Assembly (NCBI GenBank): GCA_023055505.1
Contig: JALIRH010000002.1
Coordinates: forward strand, 19,116,937-19,180,936
Source of the DNA: Callipepla californica brunnescens
Lineage: Eukaryota > Chordata > Aves > Galliformes > Odontophoridae
Length of the DNA stretch: 64,000 bases
Reading direction: 5' to 3'
Shown here one piece after another: positions 45,101-58,189 of this stretch; position 1 is the stretch's first letter, and every line of letters starts with the position of its first letter. A program made the translations under genes and the position numbers. The notes under the pieces are model-generated. The model ran no database searches, had not been told where the DNA came from, and saw only the letters and a list, made by a program, of their open reading frames with translations.

Positions 45101-48100
45101 AAGCTTGCTGTATCATGAAAGAATAAAAGAACCAGAATTACTACTTAACCTCAGCTAATGAATGCAGAAAGAGGACAGCTTGCCTTCATCGCAGAATGGC
45201 TACTATTTAAGATAAAACATATCTAAGAGTGGGAGGCAAAGGGACGAGGCCGGACTCTTCTCAGCAGTGTGTGGTGATAGGACGAGGGGAAGTGGCCACA
45301 AACTGATGCACAGGAAGTTCTGCACAAATGTGTGTGGGAACTTCTTCCCAGTGCAGTGACGGAGCACTGGCACAGCTGCACAGAGAGGTGGTGGAGTCTC
45401 CTTCTCTGCGGATGTTCCAGCCCCGCCTGGACGCCTACCTGTGCAACCTGGGCTAGGGAGCTGCTTTGGCAGGGGGTTGGACTCCATGATCTCTGGAGGC
45501 CCCTTCCAACCCCTACAGTTCTGTGATTTGAATACTCACAACTACAGAGAAATCAGGCTCCAAAACAGACTTCTGACAACGACCATAATGGTCAGCAAGC
45601 AGTCAGTCCTCCTGGGTTTTAAACTGCATCCTGGGCTATCAGGTGTAGGAGACATAGTCCAGTCCCATATCCTATGCTATAGCCTAACTCACCAAACAAG
45701 TACCATCTGTATCCTGATCTTCTCCTAACTGTATCACAGTTAAGCTATAAAAATCATTAAATTCCACTGCAGCTTTTCTGATATAAATACCAGTGTATTT
45801 ATAAACAAGTAACACCCTCCAGCTTAGTTATGTCTTTGCCAAAACAGATGCACCTAGGTCTTAATATCTTTTGTTAGAGTCATTTGTCAACCCTACACCA
45901 TCTTTGTTGCTTTCCCTCGCATCCTGACTCACTCACTTGGGAGTTATGAAGGTACTACATCTGTCCAAAACAAAACATCTTGTGAGTCCCTAGGTGCTTG
46001 ATTCCTAAAGAATCCACGACCACTGTACTTCACATTATGTCTTCATAACATCAAAATACACTTTTTTTGAGTATCCTAGAAAAAAAGCACTCAGCTGCTT
46101 CACCAATTCTTGTCATTCTAGTGTAGAATTCCTTTTTTTGACCAGTAGAATCATTATATGCCTTTGCTTGTATTTATATGAATTCCGCCATCAACTCCAG
46201 TATCATACAGATTCAGATGACAGATAAAGAAAATGACTTTATGCACAATGAAGACTTTTCAACTTCTTTGAAAATTAATCACATTTTCAAACTTTTGTAG
46301 CTACTGTAACAGAGGAACAAATTTATCATCAAAAATGCTCTCGTGGTCACTAAGACCTATGTCTGTAATTAAAACATAGGATAGGAATGGTTTGTAAGCT
46401 AAGAGACAAACAAGTAGCTTTCATTAAGGTGTGAAACATAAGGGAGCTCTGATGTACGTATTCATTTGAAGAATGTTAGAACTTGGCAGACATTTGGACA
46501 TCCAGTTACAAAAGAACATGGGAGAAAGCACTCAAGATGCTTGTTTAAAGACACCTGCAAAATTTAATACAAAACAGATAATGAAATCTGGCATCATGAA
46601 CAGAAGTGAGAAGCTGGTAACTAAATGCCAGAGTTGATGAGTGGGATTGCTATGAATGAATTGTGAAGTGTAGAAAGTAGCTAACATCGATCCAGTGAAG
46701 AAGGGGGAACCAACAGCATGTCAAAAGAAGCACCATGGCTTAAATGATGAAACATGAGATTTGCGGTCACGCTAATGATGGATACGAGCAATGAAAAAAA
46801 TCATTTTTATCAAGATCAGATAAAAGAACACTCCAGAAATTATGAAGTAAAAAGAGGACAGCACAGACAACAACTTCAGTGTGCTGATGGAACAGAAAAG
46901 GCTGAGTCCCCACACTGCCCAGAGTGAGAAAGGAAGTCAATGACAAAGATTTCCAATGAGTATGGAGAAGGAAAGTTGAAGAGAATGAAGATAATTAATG
47001 CCCTGGTCTAATACAACAAGCACTCAAATATGTGCAGATGCTGATGCCAACAGACAGCTTGAGATTTCAGTTTGAACAGATGAAGACAGACTTGAAAAGA
47101 ATCTGTATGTAATCGGCTAAGATACAGCAAACACCCTGACACAAAAAATAGACTGGGACACACAGGGGTTTACTAGAACATTACAACAGAGTTTAAATCT
47201 GCTTAAGTATCATTATTCAAAGCTTGTTTATTCCAATATCCCTGTCTTTTCTCCAATTATTGTAAATCAACGTGCAGATTTTTATGTTCCAAAATATTTA
47301 TATGCTATATATGCCTAATGCTTTATGAAGTAATACATCATCAGCACTGCATACTTTGCTTATATTCACTGACTTAATTACCTGTTCATTGCCTTTGAAG
47401 AGGATAAGCAAGTTTAGAAGTACTTAAGAATACCTGCCATGTTCTTTTTCCTCACCTGTAATCCTTTGTATGCTAGTGCTCTTCTGTAAAAAGCTTTAAT
47501 ATTAGAATCTTCTATTTGAAGAACATGATCACAATCCTGCTTAGCCTCTTCATATTTATACAGTCTCAAGTAACAGAGAGCTCTAACACAGAAAAACAGA
47601 ATACACTGCAATATAAGTAAATTCTAGTGTACTGTAATGCCAGCAGTATCTGACACTCATGAATGCATAGTATTTCACACAACATGCTACTGTTTTGGGT
47701 TTTTTTTTTTCCTTAAAGTACATCTTTTCTTCCTTAAATACATTAAAATCACTAAGTATTAATGACATCACTGGTTGGACTTAGGGGGAGCCAATTCCAG
47801 TTGAATTATTCAGGTATGAATAATAGGTGAAGTTAGGCAGGTATGTAAGTATTTTAACAGCAGAGTCTATTTAGCTTAATATGATAATACAGTCATTTAT
47901 ATAATATGGATTCCACGTGGCCGTTCTGGGTTAAAAAGTGCTCCAGATTAAACAAGCAGTATAATTTTCTGTACCTAATTATTACTTGGAAGTCTCCTGT
48001 TCAAGTATTGGCCCAGTAAAATCCTTCTTAGTCTGAGGACGCTGACAGGATTACAGCATAAAGAATTATGCCAAAGAATTAGGTCAACCTTTAAAATAAT

Positions 48101-51100
48101 GCTGCTTATGACTATGTTCCTACCTCTGTTTTTTCAGTATGTGCATTTTCTCTAAGTTATTATTCTTTGTATATGATATACTGAAAATGCATATTAGTTT
48201 TTAATTAATATCAAACCAATATTAATTAATAATATTCTCACCAAATTCTGCAAAATGCTCTGTTAATTATAACTTTCAGTTTGGTTAATTTACATACAAC
48301 TTAAAATCTTTGCATAGATACTATTGACATTAATACTTGCTCTGCTTGGAGGACAATGTGGTTTAACCAAAAATCAATTTCATTCGTAGAAATGCTCATC
48401 AAGTAGAAAAAAAAACACAAACCCTTTCTTTACAGATGAGATTGAAGTGATGCAAAATCCTTATTTTCAGTGCAAAAAATGTAAGCATTATTATCCCACA
48501 AAGTGGGAGAAGATTTTAGGTCTTTACCTGTTAGTGTAGATTGTACAGTCCTTGGTATTTAACTTCAAGCATTCACTGTATTTATTTACAGCTTCGTCGT
48601 ATTTACCCTTCTTCACAAAATCATTCCCTTCATTTTTTAACGTCCTGAACTTTTCCTCAGCTTCCTCACCTACATAAGGAAAGGATCACAGTGTTACGTA
48701 AGAAGGTCGGTTCATTACAGGTAACTGAGTAATCTGCCCAGACTAAAAATAACTGCCTGGCTTCTGGAGTATTTTTATCAGTTTGCACATTCTGATTTCT
48801 GCTCCACGTCTCCCTGATGCTCTAAGAAAGGAATGAGCTACCACACATACATTTAGCATAACACACACTTCCCAATACTGAAATACACTTTGAATACTGG
48901 AAATAATGTGAATGCAACAGACAACTTTACTTTTCTCTCCTCCTGTCAACCTGCTCTTTGTGGCACAGAGGGATGAGCCACTGAAACACTGCTTTTATTT
49001 ACAGTGGTGGAAATGCCATCAGTAGCATTAAAAGCCTTCTAGATGTTCACCATCACACCAAAAAAGCCATAACGTTACCTAATATTCTTTCTGCAAGCAA
49101 TCAATCCATTGCAATTTCTATGTTAAACTGGCAATGACAATCACATCACTTAGCATTAGTGAGACGTCAATAATATTCTGTTGATGAGTTATATGATAAA
49201 GATGTTTTGAGTAACTGGAAAACATCAAACCATTACATACATACACACACACACACACACATATATATGTAATATATATATATATGTGTGTACATGTTTT
49301 GTTCTTTCATACTGCCTTTCCTTCCACATCACCTGTCACACATGCTTCTGGATTAAACCACCATTTTAAATTATGTTTGCAATGGAAAACCAATCCTGAC
49401 TGCAGTTTCATGTCTCTGGTGTGAGCAAACAATAATTGGCAACACAGCTCCACGTAACTGGCAATTGAAAAATCTCATTTTGTGCACCTTGCTGAAGGTA
49501 TGAACCCTCTGCTAAGCTTCTGGATTTAAACACTGTGTATGAAGAAAAAAAAACCAAAAACATTTTAACCAGTAATTAAACTCAGTGAGCCCTTTAAGAA
49601 AACACAGCAGTCCACTGTGCCAGAAAACTGAAGTGAACCTGGGGAAAAAAAGTAACGACAGATTTAAGCAGGAAATGTAAATAAATTATAACTCAAGTTG
49701 TAAGACACAAAATAAATAACACATGATTGCTGGAAAAAAAAAATCAACAAAAAAACAGCAAACACGTGAGCCAACTGTAAGGTTTAAATAGTAACTGAAC
49801 GTTACTGACAGCATGCTTCCAGTGCCAGCTATCACTGAGAGGTCTCACTGATTTCCTACAAGTCCTAGAAGGCAACCACAATCATTGAGTTAGCCTTCAG
49901 TGAAGAAAATGGTCATACAGTATTCATTTAATATCTCTAAGTACAAAGCCTAAACAAGGCCCACCCAGTCTGAAGTAGACTGAGAAGTGTTTGGTATCAA
50001 AATCCCACAGAACACACTGTGTGGAGACAGTGATGGCTAACAATAAAGTTTCAGAACAGGTTAGACATGATGTAAGGAAATGCCATCTTCATATCTTTAT
50101 GATGATCTTCAAATTGCCTCTCTTTGCAAAGTTACGCAGTGTTGCATAGTTAATCCTTCCTAATTAAGTTGAAAGGTTTAGATTACGTACATTGGTTATA
50201 CAATGAAATAAAAAGCCAACAAACTGTACCCATTAATAACAGAAAAAGCCCAGAGTACAATTACTACAATGTAAGACCATTTTCAAGCTTTTATATTTAA
50301 TAGCAACTCACTTGTATAAAATATTTTTTAAATGAAGTATAAAACTGAGAAGTGTTAAACTGCCCAATCCTAATGGATTAAAAAGTTCAGTCACTGAACT
50401 TTTTAAAAAGCAGAGTAAAACCTTCATGAATTTAATTACACCTAAAATACACATTAACCTCTTTCATGTTCCTTAAAGAAAAAGCTAAGTTCCTCTAGCA
50501 TTACCATAGTTCCATATGTACTATTATTCAGAATGTTCATAAATTATGCCATTCTATGTTTCTAGAACTACACTTAATTCTCCAGCATTAAGGTCTTTAA
50601 ATCTGTAGTGCCCAAAAGTACAGATTATTTGAAGGTATGTATTAAATGCATTATGTAATGGATTATAGAGAGAAAAACTCTATCACTGCTACATATTTGG
50701 CTGGCAACATAACTATGTGGTACATTCTTCTCTCTGGCAAACAAAGGGAGATCTTCCGTGCTAATTTTCTTTATACACTCATAAACACATAAAGGAACCA
50801 ATTAACAGTCAAGGAAGAATAAAAAATGATAGGCCTTTGCAATTAGATTTCATGTCACTAAAACATCTGAAGTACTGGAGCAAGTAAAATGGAAACTCCA
50901 CCAAAAGGAAAAAAGGGAAAGAGGAAGAAAAAAGGAAAGAGGGAAGAAAATCTCCTGACTGGAGGGAAGCACTCTGTGCACACATAAAAAGTCTCTGAAC
51001 TAACATTTCTTAATAGTGAATAGTTAAATTCTGTACTAAAAAGAAAAACATCAGAATTTTTCCAGTCTCCATTTCACTATATATGGCCACACAGAAGTCT

Positions 51101-54100
51101 ACTTGTTGTGTTCCAAACAGCTGAGTAATACTTTTATTAACAAATAAATGATAGCTACAGATGATGCAGCTGGTTATGCTACTGAGGGTGAGTTTCTGTC
51201 CACCTTAGTGTGCTTTTGGGGGGGGCAGGAGAACTGCTTTAACTGTAGTACGAGGTCAGGGAAACCAGAGATACTTGTGATAAGACTCCACACACTGCTG
51301 ACAGGCATTTCTGCTACGTTTTATGTAACTTCAGAAATTACATGCTGCAAACTAAACTGCATCATTTGGCTCAAAAAAGATTATAACTGTGGCTCCATAA
51401 AAGTGCATCAAATCTAATCACATCAAAGATCATCTAATTTGACTTTTCACAAAGGTCTCTGATAAATATTTTTCTCAAGTCATTTCTCCAACATATTTTA
51501 TTATATATATATTTTTTTTTGGTTAAAAGTGTTTTCTGGCATGTATATATTTGCATTAGCTATACATACGATTCATCTGCAACTGTTCTTTGTTGATATC
51601 TGTGGTACTTCTTGGTTTAACCTCTGAAGTAAAGTTTCCTCCATCCCACCTGTGTAGCTGAGCACCAACGGGCACAACTGGAATCGGTGGCAGTTTTTCC
51701 CTCCAGCTAGAACCATCTTGATCAATTAAAGTCTTCGTTATTCTGAAAAGGAAAAGCCCCATCAGCATGACTCTTCATACATTTAATTCATGCTTTATTA
51801 ACTTACAGTCAAATTAAATAAAGCAATGTTCCAATTAAAAAGCAAAACAAAACAAAACTGAACAGTTATCCTCAAGATTACTGAAAAAAACAACACCTGT
51901 CTTGGTTGTCAGCACTGCTGAATTAATTTATTTGATTCAGACTCTTCCCCTTTTTAAATTAAGAGTACTTACACTCATATATAGGAAACAACACACTGAC
52001 ATCAGCCAGATCTATAAATATTTAAGCACACGTCAGATTTTTCACCAAGCTCCAAGTGCTGCCTCAAACATGCACTAGACAGGGAAACAGTCATCTATAC
52101 TGCTTAGTTTTCTCAGCTGCTCATTGGTGTTATGCGGAATAAGAGTAAAATACAATATCCTGAGATGTAAGTATGGTATGTAAATTTGACCATGTCACAA
52201 TCTCATGTGCAATTATCTCTTACACAACTATTTTCTGGATAACCACTGCAGGTCATGAATTACTTATTAAACTACATTTCTTGCAATATTCACAAAATTT
52301 TCAACTGATTATCCTTCATGACCATTTAAAAATGCAAAGAAAAGCATATTCAAGCTGTTCAGTCTCTCTTTATCCAATAGACTATAGATCATCTGTTTCT
52401 ACACAAGAGGTTCAATTCAAAATGCAGTTAATTGAGAGTTTTCCATTACTGTGATATGTTTTGGAGAAAGACCTAACAAACACGAGTAAAGAATTCATGG
52501 TTTTATTGCAATTTTTGTAGTGTTTTAAAAAACAAACATAATAACAAAACAAATATTAACATATGATGAGAATGATAATAATACGATATAAAAGTATTCT
52601 GATGTCAATATGAATTTAAGAGCCAAGAGGTAGCAAGTCTGATGACTACTTTGACAAACAAAAGCTTTCAAAATAGAATAGCAAGTCAAATTGATACTGT
52701 GTAAATCAATAAATTGAACTTTGCGTATTAGGTGCATTTCTATCTAATATAAGTGCAAAAAAAAATACCATATACCAATTATCTGCCAAAAAAATAAAAT
52801 AAAATCTAGTAACCCTGAATGTGACACAAATGAGAACAAACGAGCACTATTAACCCAGATAAAGTTCTCTTCCTTGTTCTTTCCTCTATAAAAGTTTGAA
52901 TAATGTCTATAAAATAAAAATAAACAAAGAAACAATCAAACAAAAACTCCTTAGTGTTGGCTAGAGTCAAAGCAGCTGGCACCAAACTATTTTCCTATTA
53001 GCATATAAAGAAGAACCAGTATAAAAAGTAGCAATTCTTCTAATATTATTTCACAGAATCACAGTGTGGTTATGGTTGAAAGGGATCATCTGGTCCCGTT
53101 TCCCTGTTCAAGCAGGGATAACTGGAGCAGGTTGCCCAGGCCCATGTCCAGGCAGACATTTACTGTAAAACAGAAATTAACATAGTATTTAAAAAAAAAA
53201 TATAGATTAAAAACACTGTGGAGCTATGCATGATTTTATGTGCTGTGTAATGCTGCACGAAATACAGCATTTTGTACTAAAAATAAGTTCTTAATGCTAC
53301 AAAATGTGATATTCTGTGTATGATCTAGCTATTCAGTCTGTTTTTTAAGTGAACAACATTTTTCTTTGTATTAGCTGCACGTACCCTTCCAGGGCTTTCC
53401 TCTACCTGGGTGATTAATAAGCAGTATTTTACAGGGCAATAGAGAAACCTGTGCATGTTCTGTTTTGCTCGCATTTTACTAAAGCTTCAGGGGTTTTTTA
53501 AGCATCATCTGAATGCGAATGTTAAGAAAAATGCAGCATACTATCATAAGTTAGATAGCTCTAATTTACTCTGGTAACTGTATCAGAGAACAAAACTGTA
53601 CACTTAAAAAGTAAATTATTTCTTTTTCTGGTTCTCAGAGAAAATAACAGAATAATTCTGTTGAGAATTGAGAGAAGTGGAATGACATTTCAATTTGATA
53701 AATGGAAATGCATGAAGATATTGCCCAGTGTGAAAGACACAACTGAAAAACATCTAACCATGACAAACACTCACAGAATTCTTAACACTTGTTTTCAGTT
53801 GACTTTTCAGAAAAATGAATACGTACATTCTTTCTTATTTTACTTTGGTTGTAAAATGGCAGGTGAAGGCTCTATCTTAAAAATTTGACTCATTTTTAAC
53901 ATTAGAATTACCTGAAATATCAGACTGAACAACTCTTAGGTCTTAAGAGTTTTTGAAAGCCTGCTCTGCAGGTAAATACAGAAAGACAAGCCTTAACAAG
54001 CCTCATTAAGCCCACTTTCAGACAGAAGTAGGAAGATGAGGTTTTCTGTCAGCTTCTCATAGAATCACTATCCAGTTTCCTCCAGGAAATTAAGAACAAA

Positions 54101-57100
54101 TAAATCCTCCAGTAAAAGCAGGTTGTTAAAACCTGACCTTTCTAAAAAATTCAAAGATCTATTCTGAGCTTGTCCCTCTGAGTTAAAGTACAGTACCTAC
54201 AATTCTTTCTTAAAACTCATTTTTAAAGGTGTATTACTTTGGAAATAAAAACAGATTGATTTACAAAAGATAAAATATTAAAAAATATATATATTAAAAA
54301 GCAGGAGGTCTACGCTTGAGAAAGTAAGAATTTGCAAGCAAAAATTAATTACCAGCAGAAGAGAAGACAAGAAGGAAGAAGCAGCTGAAATAAGGTGATG
54401 GGTTGCCAGGGAGGAAAGAGCAATGAGCAGTGAAGCTAAAAACATAAGGAAGGCCTAGAGAGGAGAAAAGGAAGAATGTTAAGGGAAAAGAAGGAAATAA
54501 GCTTATTACTAAGCAAGTCACAAGTCATTGTCAGAAGAAACAAGAAAAGAATATCTGTGGATAAATGAGCCAAGAAGATTAAAAAAAAAAAAAAAAAAAA
54601 AGGTATAGTAAGTCTAATACGTCATAGAGATACCAGACAGGAAGTTACTTCACCAAACCAAATGGTCTGTTATTAATGCAGACACAGGAGATCAGCAACC
54701 ATGTGTTGTGTCATCAAAAATAAGACTACAAAGAGGAGATTGTAAAGTTTCGTTATCTCCTTTGGCCACCTCTGCTTAAATAAGCTGAACTTAAAAATAT
54801 TACCACTTCTTCATTGAAGTATGAAGACAAATGTAGGCACTCATGACCTTGCTTTAAGAAGGAAAGTACTAGATTCCATTGTAAAAAGTTGCACGAATGT
54901 GGGTTTCTGCTCAACAATTAATGTCTGTTACACTTTCATAAATATTTTTTGTCCAATGAAAGGAAAAAGGAAAGAAAATCAACATGAAAATCCTGTAATC
55001 TGTGCACTTACGTACTTTCTACATGTAAGGAAAATAAAATTGTATAAGCACTGTCATAATAATGATGTAATACTATATAATATCTTACAGTAAGATACTG
55101 TAATGTATCTCTAGCAATCCATTATCTTTTTTTGTTTTGTTTTACATCTCTTCATATTCAATGTCTTTACATCGCTTTGTATCCAATTACTGCAACAAGC
55201 AGCTCCAGTGTATACACAACTGCAGCATACTGAAGAATTCACACCTAATGTAAATCTTAGAGGCCACACAAAGAACATTAGTAAGAAAAGGAAACAGAAA
55301 TGTCAGTTGTAAGGATATAGACTTAAAATATTCCCTTACATGATATCAAAGTCTAGTCAGGAAAGAAGACAAGTTGAAGTCCCAGCCCAAAAAAACCCAA
55401 ATTCCTTCTGATATTATATTTTTAAAAGAAAAATTGGCTCACTACTGCAGAGGGCAACTGTTAAGCTATGAATAATCAACAAAATTAAACAGCCAGTCCT
55501 CTAGTTCAACACGCTAGTTGTGATGACCTTGCTCTGGGAACAAATAAAGAAAGAACGTACTCCCAGGAAAAACTGAACTACATTTCTCCATTTGGAATCA
55601 TGCACAAAGTGCATTTACCTGTTAACGCTGTCATTTGCTGCTTGAATGCTGCTGTCTATTTGTAGAACTGTCTTGTAATCAACATACGCCTGTCGATACC
55701 GCTCCATAGACTCATATGCCATTGCTCGTCGTAGAAGAGGCTTAAGGGAAAATGGCTGAAGCTCCAGAGCTCTGGAAAAAAAAAAAAACAACACAACAAA
55801 ATAGATATACAACATTAAAACAGAAAAAAGTAAATAATAGCAGTATGACTATTTAATTATATATACAACTATATGGAATAACTGTGTGATTTCAGATTTG
55901 CCTTACAGTAACATAACCCAGGAAGACACAGTTGAGTGGTTTATTATTAATGCCCTAAATGAAATGCAGTTAAGAAATGGCTAGTGCTTTTACTCCAATT
56001 TAGGACGCAAACCCACATCTTCCACCTGCAGAACTAATCGTTTCCTGGTGATGAAAGTAACAAAACGACAGTTGTTAGAAAGTCATGCCTACACCTATAG
56101 GAATTTCAAGTATATCGTGCTTTTGCCTACAAAACTTATAACTCTTCTTCCTTATATGAAAATAGTCACGCAAAAATTCATTTAATGAAACACAAATATT
56201 TCCCTGTCTATTCTTGCCTTTTAGGTTTTTGTCTGTCTTTTGTCCATTTGTGCCCCCACCCCTGACACTTTGTAATGAGCACTTCTGAACATCAAGTGCC
56301 CTGCCAGTAACTCGATGAAGCCACAAAGGCTTTATTGGTTAAATATTACCTTTTACTAATCACTGATTCTTGCCTAATAAGACAAAAAAATTAACAAATT
56401 TGTGTGAGTCTAGGCAAGTAGATATATCATGAGCTTCAGACTCTCTAGTCTGACCTGCTGAAATGTAGAGTCAGCTCTGTGATCAGACAAAGGTTGCTCA
56501 GAGCTTTATCAAAAACCTCCAAGGAAATTTCTGCACAACCACCCTGGGCAGACAGACACAACGTCCCACTGTCCAACATTGGGAAATGTTTTTTTTTCTT
56601 CTAATATACAGTCAGAGACTCTTGAGTTTGTTTCTGCCTGCTGCCACGTATTCTTCCCCAGTACACTGTCAGAGTCAGGTTCCATCTGCTGGGTGATCTC
56701 CTCGGAGGTCCTGGCAGCCTGTTGCTAGGAGTACCTGAAGCCATTCTTTAAAAAGCTGAACAAATGGAGGTCCCTCAGTTTCTCCAGGCAAGTGCTCCAA
56801 GCCCACAGTTTCCTCAGCAACATTTCACTGAAGTCATTCTAGTTGATCAAGGCATTTCCTGGACTAGGACAGCCAAAATCCAGCACGGTAACATAACACA
56901 ATTGTTGTCTAACAAGCACTGACTAAAGGGGGATAATCACTACCCTTAATCCACTGGTTGTGCTCCTCTCTGTACAGCCCAGGATGTTACTGGCCTTCCT
57001 GACTGTAAGTCATCTTTTCACCATCACTCCTCCATAAAACTAGAGAAACAACAATCTCTGGAACAAAGAATGCCAATTTCTATTTCATAAGCATACCATC

Positions 57101-58152
57101 ATTCCAACTCTCCTTATCATAATGAACACATTTGAAAAATACAAAAGCATGTGATCTCACAGCACTTAAAAAACACTGCAAAAATGCTCCACATTCTGTA
57201 AGATAGATGCAAATTAACACAATGTTCAGGTTCCTAATATTCAGAATAACAAAACGCAAATATTGTTTGGAGTGGAAGACATTACTTGAATTACTTAGTG
57301 GGAATGGAAAACTCTCTTCCCAGGGCAGAATGTAAAGATAACACATCCATGAAACAAGCCACACCACCATATTGAATCAGGGAAAATATAGTTAGTGTAG
57401 GAGCCCTGTTTCACTCAGAAGAACAAGAAATACAGGCACTCCAAATCAGAGACTTGAGACAAAGAGTGGTCCAACAGATGGCTTTCTCATAAATTCCTAA
57501 GCCTTATGCAGCTAAAACTTAGATGTTCAACACATTCATACACTTCTAATGTCACAAATGAAAGCACTTCATCAAGTTTTACTTGACTAAATCAAGTAAC
57601 TTATTTGGAAAGCATCCCTTACATTGTGTTGTTTAACTGACATTGCCTACTTCCTGCAGTTTGGCTGTTAAGCCTCCCAGTTTCTACATTACTTCCACCT
57701 CTGTTCTGCTCAGTAAGCACCAGTGGCTCTTGAGGATGCAGAAAATACACACAAGATTAAGAACACTGTGATAAAACAATTAGGAAATAAGCTTTCAGTT
57801 GGTAAGAATATAAAAACCATAATCATTGCATTACTGATTTTGGCTGAACTCTTCTATAATAGAAAACTCCTGAATTATTTATTGGCTGTTAGTATGCCAT
57901 CTTGTTTTACAGACAGCTGCCCATGATCCTGCATCTCAAAGCACGCTTAACAAGTCAATTTTTTTTTTTTCAGATGAAATTTCTACAGCACTTTTTTGTC
58001 GGTCAGAATTTATGTAGTATGTCAAATATTAGGGGGCTGGACTGGACCATCTCTAGAGGTCCCTTCCGATTCCCCTAAAATTCTGTGATATTCAGTAAAT
58101 AAAGTTACATACACATTTTAGAGTGGCTTTCTTAATAGTTTGGTTCTACTAT

Positions 58153-58189
<37 letters not shown>

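Larger units (their letters stand above)
51743..55618 (-). other. SPAG1: SPAG1 intron before the exon at 51742-51570
   Basis: A 3.9 kb AT-rich intron with a short reverse CR1 end (53050-53160), an AG-rich tract (about 54340-54580) and an A21 run (54581-54601). Confidence 0.85.

Noticed and set aside
54340..54601. Processed pseudogene with poly(A) tail
   Set aside because: The A21 run follows AG-rich low-complexity sequence without any coding similarity, and no target-site duplication was evident.
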